The notes under the pieces were generated by a model. That model was given only the letters and a program-made list of their open reading frames with translations. It was not told where the DNA came from and did not search any database. A stretch of DNA of 5,252 bases from CAYLZN01 sp964387935 (GTDB lineage: Bacteria; Acidobacteriota; Vicinamibacteria; Vicinamibacterales; JAFNAJ01). Both the position numbers and the translations under genes were made by a program. Of the stretch, positions 1 to 5,252 are shown piece after piece; positions within the stretch are counted from its first letter, which is position 1; the number at the start of each line of letters is the position of its first letter. The stretch lies in the NCBI GenBank assembly GCA_964387935.1, contig CAYLZN010000369.1, forward strand, positions 1 to 5,252. Reading direction: 5' to 3'.

Positions 1-1655
1 GCCTCGGCCACCTGGCGGTCTTCTGGGGGTTCGTCGCGTTCGGCCTCTATACGATCGTCGAGTTCCTGCACGGCCTCGGTATTGCCGACCTCACCGGGAC
101 CTCGCTGTTCCACTACTACAAGCTGCTGCTCGTGCCGTTCGCGCTCGCGGTGCTCGTCGGCATCACCGGGCTCGCGATCCGGCGCGGCATCCTGCAACCC
201 AAGGCGCTCGGCGACCACGTGTCGAAGGAGTCGATCCTCATCGCGTTCTTCATCATGACGTTGATGGTGACGTTCCTGTGGGCGTTCCGCGACCTGCCCC
301 ACGGCGTCGAGCGGGCGAACTGGTGGGTGCACATGGTCGTGCTGCTCACGTTCCTGGGCCTCATTCCCAACTCCAAGCACCTCCACCTGGTCCTCTCGCC
401 GCTCACCGTCTTCCTCAAGTCGCCGGTGCTCGCCACGCTGCCGAACCTGGACTTCGAGAAGGAGGAAGTCGGGCTCGAGGCGGTCAAGGACCTGCCGCGG
501 AAGCAGGTCCTCGACGCGTTCACCTGCGTGGAGTGCGGGCGCTGCCAGGAGAACTGCCCGGCCTTCGGGACCGCCAAGCCCCTGAATCCGAAGCGGGTGA
601 TTCTGCAGAACGAGGAGGCGCTCCTCGGGGGCAAGCTCGATCAAAAGCTCGTCGAGCTGTACGACGAGGGCGTCCTCTGGCAGTGCACGACCTGCGGCGC
701 CTGCGAGAACCAGTGCCCGGTCGGGATCGAACACCTGCCGGTCATCATCGGCGCACGCCGCGGGCTGGTGTCCAACGGGGAGGCGCCGGACTACCTCGGG
801 CCGGTCTACAACAACCTGGAGCGGCGGGGCAACATCTGGGGCCTGCTCTACGACCAGCGGGAGAAGTTCGTGAAGTCGGCCGGCCTCGAGGTCTTCGATG
901 CCGCGAAGCACGAGTACCTGATCTGGCTCGGGTGCGCGGGCGCCTTCGAGGCGGACTTCCAGAAATCGCTCCGCGCGCTGTTCGACATCCTCCGGTCGAA
1001 GGGTGTGACCTTCGGCGTGCTCGCGAAGGAGCGCTGCACGGGCGATATCGCCAAACGCACCGGCAACGAGTACATGTTCCAGGAGCTGGCGACCCAGAAC
1101 ATCGAGGAGTTCAGGAACGCGAAGGTCACGAAGATCATCACCTCCTGCCCGCACTGCCTGAAGACGATCGGACTCGACTACCAGGGCTTCGGGTTCCACG
1201 CCGACGTCGTGCACTCGTCGGTGATCGTGGCCCGGCTGCTGGCGGACACACCCGCCTTGAGCGCGGACGAATCGGTCACGTACCACGACCCGTGTTACCT
1301 TGGTCGTTACGCGAAGCACGACGAGGAACCGCGGGCCCTCCTGACCCGAGTGGGCGCCACGGTGATCGAGCCCGTGCGGAACCGGCAGAACCCGTTCTGC
1401 TGTGGCGCCGGCGGCGGGCTGCTGTTCGAGGAGCACGAGCCGGGCAAGCGCATCTCGCAGGAGCGCTTCGAGCAGTTGCAGGCCACCGGGGCCGGCAAGA
1501 TCGTGATGGCGTGTCCGTTCTGCTCGATCATGCTCAAGGGCGCCCAGGCGAGCGCCAACGCGCCCGTGGAGATGGTGGACCTGTTGACCTACGTCGATGG
1601 CAAGCTCAAGGCGCGCGCACCCGGGAGCCCCGGCGGGTCGGCGCAGGTGATGTGA
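1..1655 (+). CDS. Membrane-bound heterodisulfide-reductase-like (Fe-S) oxidoreductase, 5' partial; candidate ETF:quinone oxidoreductase
   Basis: The frame is open from the window edge (first full codon at base 3), giving 550 visible residues; the true start lies upstream, and the GTG at 132 is internal. Numbering from base 3, residues 1-140 are hydrophobic with about four membrane segments (near 3-20, 41-58, 77-95 and 107-122). Histidines H3, H110, H126 and H128 are possible heme b ligands, as in NarI-type cytochrome domains. Two ferredoxin-type CX2CX2CX3CP motifs follow (C175/178/181/185 and C228/231/234/238), likely two [4Fe-4S] clusters. Two CCG (HdrB/GlcF-type) domains come next: C311...C345-Thr-Gly...C382PHC385 and C431...C466C467G...C504PFC507. 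This order matches membrane iron-sulfur proteins that move electrons between ETF and menaquinone (FadF/EMO type). Related GlcF or HdrD roles cannot be excluded. In the first CCG motif the second Cys is Thr. The family assignment is firm, but the electron donor is inference because the upstream genes are not visible. The stop overlaps the next start. Confidence 0.88.
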   Translation, partial: LGHLAVFWGFVAFGLYTIVEFLHGLGIADLTGTSLFHYYKLLLVPFALAVLVGITGLAIRRGILQPKALGDHVSKESILIAFFIMTLMVTFLWAFRDLPHGVERANWWVHMVVLLTFLGLIPNSKHLHLVLSPLTVFLKSPVLATLPNLDFEKEEVGLEAVKDLPRKQVLDAFTCVECGRCQENCPAFGTAKPLNPKRVILQNEEALLGGKLDQKLVELYDEGVLWQCTTCGACENQCPVGIEHLPVIIGARRGLVSNGEAPDYLGPVYNNLERRGNIWGLLYDQREKFVKSAGLEVFDAAKHEYLIWLGCAGAFEADFQKSLRALFDILRSKGVTFGVLAKERCTGDIAKRTGNEYMFQELATQNIEEFRNAKVTKIITSCPHCLKTIGLDYQGFGFHADVVHSSVIVARLLADTPALSADESVTYHDPCYLGRYAKHDEEPRALLTRVGATVIEPVRNRQNPFCCGAGGGLLFEEHEPGKRISQERFEQLQATGAGKIVMACPFCSIMLKGAQASANAPVEMVDLLTYVDGKLKARAPGSPGGSAQVM

Positions 1656-2371
1656 CCGAGCAGCCGGCCTGGCGTCTCTCGCGCCGCAAGCGCGTCGAGG
1701 CGTCGCTCATTGTCGGACTGGGCGTGCCGGCGGCCGAGGCGTTGGGCCGGACGTGGCGCTGGCGGACCGACGGGCAGGAACACCTCGACGCCGTGGCCGC
1801 GCGGGGCCCGTTCGTGCTGGCGTTCTGGCATCACTGTCTGCTGCCCGCGATGCTGTTCTTCCGCGACCGCAGCATCGTGGCCCTCGCCAGTGAGAACTTC
1901 GACGGCGAGTGGGCTGCGCGCATCGCACATCACTTCGGGTACCGCACGGCACGGGGATCCTCGACGCGGGGCGCCGTGCGGGGGCTCGTCCACCTGAGGC
2001 GGCAGATGGAGGGCGGCGCGAGTTCGGCCTTCGCGGTGGACGGCCCCAGGGGGCCGGCGCGCAGGGTGCAGCCCGGCTGCGTCTGGCTCGCCCAGGCCAC
2101 CGGCCAGCCCATCCTGCCGTTCCACGTGGCGGCGCGCGGGGCCTGGACCGCGCGCAGCTGGGACTCGACGCTCGTGCCGAAGCCGTTTGCGACGGTCGCC
2201 ATGGTCATCGGTGACCCGATCTGGATCGAGCCCGAGCTCGACCCTGCGGCGTTCGAACGGGCGCGCCTGGGCGTCGAGGACGCCCTGAACGCGCTGGTGC
2301 CGCGCGCGGACCGCGTGCTGGGTGCCGGCGACGCAGGCCGGCCGCCCGCGGGCCGCATCCAGACACCATGA
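1652..2371 (+). CDS. DUF374-type lysophospholipid acyltransferase family protein
   Basis: This 239-residue protein has the usual length for the DUF374 branch of the lysophospholipid acyltransferase superfamily, which transfers acyl chains to glycerolipids or, in some members, to lipid A at the inner membrane. Visible landmarks in order are a weakly hydrophobic N-terminus (about 12-30), AFWHHC with H60/H61, SENFDGE with D84, RGSS at 101-104, and DGPRGP from D130. The last is followed by QPGCVWLAQATG and LPFHV, which are typical of the family's C-terminal half. H60 and D84 are 24 residues apart, so this is the DUF374 layout and not the compact HX4D of PlsC. The start is GTG 1652, inside the ATGTGA that ends the preceding gene. 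It has no well-spaced ribosome site of its own (AGGTGA at 1645-1650 is too close), so re-initiation after the upstream stop is likely. The exact acceptor lipid is unknown. The open frame extending back to 278 is only a shadow of the upstream gene. Confidence 0.85.
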   Translation: MTEQPAWRLSRRKRVEASLIVGLGVPAAEALGRTWRWRTDGQEHLDAVAARGPFVLAFWHHCLLPAMLFFRDRSIVALASENFDGEWAARIAHHFGYRTARGSSTRGAVRGLVHLRRQMEGGASSAFAVDGPRGPARRVQPGCVWLAQATGQPILPFHVAARGAWTARSWDSTLVPKPFATVAMVIGDPIWIEPELDPAAFERARLGVEDALNALVPRADRVLGAGDAGRPPAGRIQTP

Positions 2372-2373
2372 GG
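2370..2373 (+). promoter_or_regulatory. Ribosome binding site for the deacetylase-like gene
   Basis: GAGG lies 7 bases before GTG 2381 and overlaps the TGA (2369-2371) of the acyltransferase gene. That TGA is in the same frame as the downstream gene, so translation cannot begin further upstream; GTG 2381 is the first conventional start after it. Stop and ribosome site sharing bases fits one polycistronic message. Confidence 0.6.
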
Positions 2374-2380
2374 CCTGGTC

Positions 2381-3412
2381 GTGCACACGCCCTTCCTGCT
2401 CGTGACCTCCGATCGCTTCGCGGACCACATCACGCCGCCCGGGCATCCCGAGCGTGTGGAGCGCGCCGAGGTGTTCGACGGCGTGGCGCTGCGCTGGCGG
2501 GAGCGGGGCGGCCGGCTGGCCGCACCTCGGCCCGCCACACCTGACGAGCTGGCCCGCGTGCACGACCAGGCCTACCTGCAGCGGCTCGAGGCGACGCGGG
2601 GCCTGGCCGTGCAACTCGATCCCGACACGTACACGTCCCCCGACACGTACGACGTCGCGCTGCTCGCTGCCGGGGCCGCGCTGGTGGCGGTGGACCACGC
2701 GCTCGACCTCAAGGCGCCCGCGCTCGCGCTCGTGCGCCCTCCCGGACACCATGCCGAGCGCGCCCGGGCGATGGGGTTCTGCCTCCTGAACAACGTCGCG
2801 GTGGCGGCGGCCCACGCCCGGGCGCGCGGCCTGGCGCGTGTGGCCGTCGTGGACATCGACGTGCACCACGGCAACGGCACGCAGTGGATGTTCTACGAGG
2901 ATCCGACCGTTTTCTACGTGTCCACGCATCAGTTTCCGTACTACCCTGGCACCGGCGGTGCCGCCGAGATCGGGCGGCAGGGCGGCTCCGGCTACACGCT
3001 GAACGTGCCCCTCGAGACCGGTGCCACCGATGCCGACTACGACCTGGTGTTCGCGGAGCTGATCATCCCGGTCCTCGAGGCCTACCGTCCCGAGTTGCTG
3101 CTGGTCTCCGCCGGGTTCGACGCGCACCACCGCGATCCCCTGGCGAGCATGCGCGTGTCCTCGGACGGCTTCGCCGCGATGATGGCGCGGATGTGGCACT
3201 TCGCGTCGCGCGTGTGTGAGGGCCGGCTCGTGGCGGTGACCGAAGGGGGCTACGATCTCGTGGCCCTGGCGGGCGGTCTCGAGGCCACCATCGAAGTGCT
3301 GTCGGCGCCGCCGCCGGGCGTGCTGGAGCCGATGCAGGGCGACCACGCCCGCGGCCGCGACGTCCTCGGCATCGTCGCCGACCTCCTGCGGCCGTACTGG
3401 CCTGGGCTATAA
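2381..3412 (+). CDS. Histone deacetylase superfamily (class II-like) zinc amidohydrolase
   Basis: This is a 343-residue, single-domain protein of the arginase/deacetylase fold. It would hydrolyse an acetyl or acyl amide (acetyl-lysine, acetylpolyamine or a similar small molecule) in the cytoplasm. Catalytic landmarks are complete: RPPGHHAE with the paired general-base histidines H123/H124, GFCLLNNVA, DIDVHHGNGTQ with D158 and zinc ligands D160 and H162, SAGFDAHHRDP with the third zinc ligand D247, and EGGYD with the transition-state Tyr Y291. The N-terminal HPERVER and the DPDTYTSP segment are also typical of bacterial class II-like members (HDAH/AcuC/AphA group). The length matches a full single domain with no truncation. 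It starts at GTG 2381, 9 bases after the acyltransferase stop, so it is probably in the same operon. The real substrate cannot be read from sequence. Being next to an acyltransferase and an acyl-oxidation-type redox protein may point to acyl-group metabolism, but that is inference. Confidence 0.92.
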   Translation: MHTPFLLVTSDRFADHITPPGHPERVERAEVFDGVALRWRERGGRLAAPRPATPDELARVHDQAYLQRLEATRGLAVQLDPDTYTSPDTYDVALLAAGAALVAVDHALDLKAPALALVRPPGHHAERARAMGFCLLNNVAVAAAHARARGLARVAVVDIDVHHGNGTQWMFYEDPTVFYVSTHQFPYYPGTGGAAEIGRQGGSGYTLNVPLETGATDADYDLVFAELIIPVLEAYRPELLLVSAGFDAHHRDPLASMRVSSDGFAAMMARMWHFASRVCEGRLVAVTEGGYDLVALAGGLEATIEVLSAPPPGVLEPMQGDHARGRDVLGIVADLLRPYWPGL

Positions 3413-3413
3413 T
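3408..3413 (+). promoter_or_regulatory. Candidate -10 element for leuS
   Basis: A perfect TATAAT stands out in otherwise GC-rich DNA and overlaps the TAA stop (3410-3412) of the preceding gene. Transcription would start near 3420 and give a leader of about 40 bases before leuS. No convincing -35 box is seen at 16-18 bases upstream (the best is CTGCGG at 3386-3391, a weak match), and there is no extended -10 TG at the right distance. It could be a chance result of a Leu codon plus TAA. Its position just before a housekeeping gene supports a promoter. Confidence 0.42.
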
Positions 3414-3447
3414 CGACTGTTTTCCTGAGGATTCCGACCGGGAGCAT

Positions 3448-3452
3448 GAGGG
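3448..3452 (+). promoter_or_regulatory. Ribosome binding site for leuS
   Basis: GAGGG ends 7 bases before GTG 3460. A nearby ATG at 3446-3448 is out of frame with the synthetase and overlaps this site, so GTG 3460 is the start. The resulting N-terminus MAEYKPREIEPKWQ agrees with bacterial LeuRS. Confidence 0.65.
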
Positions 3453-3459
3453 TCGTCGA

Positions 3460-5206
3460 GTGGCCGAGTACAAACCGCGAGAAATCGAGCCGAAGTGGCA
3501 GCAGCGCTGGACCGATGCCGGCGCGTTCGAGGTGACCGAGGACCGGTCGCGCCCGAAGTTCTACTGCCTGGAGATGTTCGCCTACCCGTCCGGGCACGCG
3601 CACGTGGGACACGTGCGCAACTACATGATTGGCGACATCGTGGCGCGCGTGAAGCGGATGCAGGGCTTCAACGTCCTGCACCCGTTCGGGTGGGACGCCT
3701 TCGGCCTGCCGGCCGAGAACGCCGCCATCAAGAACCGGCTGCACCCGGAAACCTGGACGCTGGACAACATCGCGCACATGAAGGGCCAGCTCCAGCGCCT
3801 GGGCATCAGCTACGCGTGGGGACGCGAGATCGCGACCTGCCTGCCCGAGTACTACCACTGGAACCAGTGGCTGTTCATCCGCATGTACGAGCGCGGGCTG
3901 GCCTACCGGCGGCGCTCCTCGGTGAACTGGTGCTCGAGCTGTCAGACCGTGCTCGCCAACGAGCAGGTGGTGGACGGGGGCTGCTGGCGGTGCGGCACCG
4001 CGGTGACGCTGCGAGACCTCGAGCAGTGGTTCTTCAGGATCACGGCCTACGCCGACGAACTGCTCGGCGCGGCCGACCGCCTCGGCGCGTGGCCCGAAAA
4101 GGTCCTGACGATGCAGCGGAACTGGATCGGCCGGTCGGAGGGCGCCCAGGTCTCGTTCCCGTTGCGCGGTTCCGATAGTCGCCACGAGGAAGCCATCGAC
4201 GTCTTCACGACGCGCATCGACACGATCTTCGGCGCCACGTTCCTGCTGCTCGCGCCGGAGCACACGCTGGTGGAGCGCTTCGTGCGGGAGGCGGAGCATC
4301 CGGCGCGGATGGCCGAGGCCCTGGCGCGGTTCCGCGCGCAGGACTGGCTGGCCCGGCTGTCCGGCGAGATCGACAAGGAAGGCTTCGACACCGGGCGTCA
4401 GGCGATCAACCCCTTCACGGGCGAGCCCGTGCCGATCTGGGTGGCGAACTTCGTCCTGGGCGAGTACGGCACCGGCGCCGTGATGGCCGTGCCAGCCCAC
4501 GACCAGCGCGATTTCGAGTTCGCGCGGAAGTACGGCCTGCCGATCAGGGTCGTCATCCAGCCCGAAGGCGCCGGCGCCACGCGGCTGTCCGCCGACACGA
4601 TGGCCGAAGCCAGCAGTCAACCTGGGCGAGTCGTGGACTCGGGTGAGTTCACCGGGTCGTGGTCCGAAGACGCCTGGGGCCGGATGGCATCGTGGGCCGA
4701 GGCGCGAGGGATCGGCCGGCCGATCGTGCAGTTCCGCCTGAAGGACTGGGGCATCTCGCGGCAGCGCTACTGGGGCACGCCCATCCCGATGATCTACTGC
4801 GAGACGTGCGGCATCGTGCCCGTGCCGGACAAGGACCTGCCAGTCCGGCTGCCGCAGATCGTGGAGTTCACCGGCCGCGGTGACTCGCCGCTCGCGCAGG
4901 TGCCCGAGTTCGTCAACACGACGTGCCCGACGTGCGGCGGACCCGGTCGTCGCGAGACGGACACGATGGACACGTTCGTGGACTCGTCCTGGTACTTCTA
5001 CCGGTTCTGCGACGCGCACAACGGCACGCAGCCGTTCGACCCCGCCACGGTGGCCTACTGGGCGCCGGTGGACTTCTACAGCGGCGGCGTCGAGCACGCG
5101 ATTCTGCACCTGATCTACTCGCGGTTCTTCGCCCGCGTGTTCCGCGATCTCGGCATGGTGGACCACGACGAGCCGTTCGCCCGCCTGCTCACCCAGGGCA
5201 TGGTGC
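3460..5206 (+). CDS. leuS: Leucyl-tRNA synthetase, N-terminal two-thirds (3' truncated by contig end)
   Basis: This enzyme charges tRNA-Leu with leucine in the cytoplasm (class I synthetase). The genuine part is 582 residues, against about 860 for a full bacterial LeuRS. Landmarks in order are the HIGH signature as HVGH (48-51) within YPSGHAHVGHVRNY; a probable zinc knuckle C158-X2-C161/C175-X2-C178; the CP1 editing domain with TTRIDT (T250, T251, R252, T255) and GTGAVMAVPAHDQRD (D348 aligns with the editing Asp of E. coli D345); WGISRQRYWGTPIPM; a second Cys pair set C447/C450 and C489/C492 as in Thermus-type LeuRS; DTMDTFVDSSWY; and YSGGVEHAILHL near the end. The KMSKS loop, anticodon-binding domain and C-terminal domain are absent only because the sequence stops. 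The last genuine codon is GTG 5203-5205. The frame then reads seven false residues (QIGRAHV) to a TGA at 5227-5229 inside the adapter. The start is GTG with a good ribosome site, and the gene is probably transcribed from its own promoter in the 47-base gap upstream. Confidence 0.97.
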
Positions 5207-5240
5207 AGATCGGAAGAGCACACGTCTGAACTCCAGTCAC
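5207..5240 (+). other. Illumina TruSeq-type adapter (read 1 read-through), non-genomic
   Basis: The bases begin AGATCGGAAGAGC, continue ACACGTCTGAAC and end CTCCAGTCAC. As far as I can recall, this is an exact match over all 34 bases to the standard indexed-adapter sequence that follows an insert. The first A can be the A-tail added during ligation. This is library DNA left in the assembly, not part of the organism. The reverse complement is the multiplexing read 2 primer site ending GCTCTTCCGATCT. Confidence 0.98.
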
Positions 5241-5252
5241 AACGTGATATCT
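5241..5252 (+). other. Sample index (8 nt) plus start of P7-side adapter, non-genomic
   Basis: Immediately after the CAGTCAC adapter end come AACGTGAT (5241-5248) and ATCT (5249-5252). In this adapter design the index is followed by ATCTCGTATGCC, so ATCT in register supports an 8-base index. A 6-base index would leave ATATCT, which does not fit. The sequence ends four bases into the P7-side segment. Confidence 0.9.

Noticed and set aside
132..134. GTG as start of the iron-sulfur protein
   Set aside because: The frame is open to the window edge, and the 43 codons before it encode a membrane helix with a candidate heme-ligand His (H3), so the gene continues upstream.
278..1651. Possible N-terminal extension of the acyltransferase in the same open frame
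   Set aside because: This stretch overlaps the iron-sulfur protein in another frame, is Arg/Pro/Gly-rich without domain features, and the DUF374 family length fits a start at 1652.
2621..2650. 12-base direct repeat (CCCGACACGTAC at 2621-2632 and 2639-2650)
   Set aside because: It encodes Pro-Asp-Thr-Tyr twice within a segment (DPDTYTSP...) that is typical of the deacetylase family. The period is in frame and there are only two copies, so it is coding coincidence.
1589..3346. Long open frame on the minus strand (585 codons) antisense to the acyltransferase and deacetylase-like genes
   Set aside because: It is rich in Arg, His, Gly and Ala with no recognisable domain, as expected from the complement of GC-rich coding DNA. 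The + strand genes here carry complete catalytic motifs.
3600..3616. Perfect 7-bp inverted repeat with a 3-base loop (GCACGTG/CACGTGC)
   Set aside because: It encodes the HIGH-type catalytic motif of LeuRS (His and Val codons). It lies inside the gene with no T-run, so it is neither a terminator nor an operator.
3250..5223. Long open frame on the minus strand (657 codons) antisense to leuS
   Set aside because: Its start lies in the adapter (MCSSDL is an adapter translation) and the rest is the antisense shadow of a well-conserved synthetase.
5207..5252. Possible attachment site, regulatory or horizontally acquired sequence at the end, since its composition differs from the rest
   Set aside because: It is the sequencing adapter plus index.

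Overview
This is a GC-rich bacterial window (roughly two-thirds G+C by eye). It is densely coded on the + strand: four genes lie in a row with almost no intergenic DNA, and the last 46 bases are not genomic. The genes are (1) the C-terminal part of a membrane-bound, heterodisulfide-reductase-like iron-sulfur oxidoreductase, (2) a DUF374-type lysophospholipid/lipid A acyltransferase-like protein, (3) a zinc-dependent histone-deacetylase-superfamily amidohydrolase, and (4) the N-terminal two-thirds of a bacterial-type leucyl-tRNA synthetase (leuS). The gene mix and protein character suggest a Gram-negative environmental bacterium. Acidobacteriota (Vicinamibacteria-like) is my best guess, but it rests on general resemblance and not on a marker I can test here.

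Layout. Bases 1-1655 are one open frame that is already open at base 1, so the first gene is cut by the window edge. Its stop overlaps the GTG start of the acyltransferase by 4 bases (1652-1655), which implies translational coupling. The acyltransferase ends at 2371, and the deacetylase-like gene starts 9 bases later at a GTG (2381) with a GAGG ribosome site. The three probably form one transcript. A 47-base gap (3413-3459) precedes leuS. A perfect TATAAT at 3408-3413 overlaps the deacetylase stop codon, so leuS may have its own promoter. leuS starts at GTG 3460 behind GAGGG. No gap without a gene exceeds 47 bases, and I see no RNA gene, CRISPR array, insertion sequence or phage element.

How the genes may work together. 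The first protein resembles the membrane iron-sulfur/heme b oxidoreductases that pass electrons from electron-transfer flavoprotein to quinones during fatty-acid oxidation. The second is a lipid acyltransferase. The third removes acyl/acetyl groups from amines or lysines. A common theme of acyl-group metabolism is possible but is inference; leuS is a housekeeping gene and probably an independent unit.

The most important observation is an artefact. From base 5207 to the end the sequence is Illumina TruSeq-type adapter, followed by an 8-base index (AACGTGAT) and the first four bases of the P7-side sequence. The leuS reading frame runs into the adapter and stops there, so its apparent C-terminus (QIGRAHV) is false. 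The gene is really truncated by the contig end at base 5206. I found no evidence of a novel biological system in this window.
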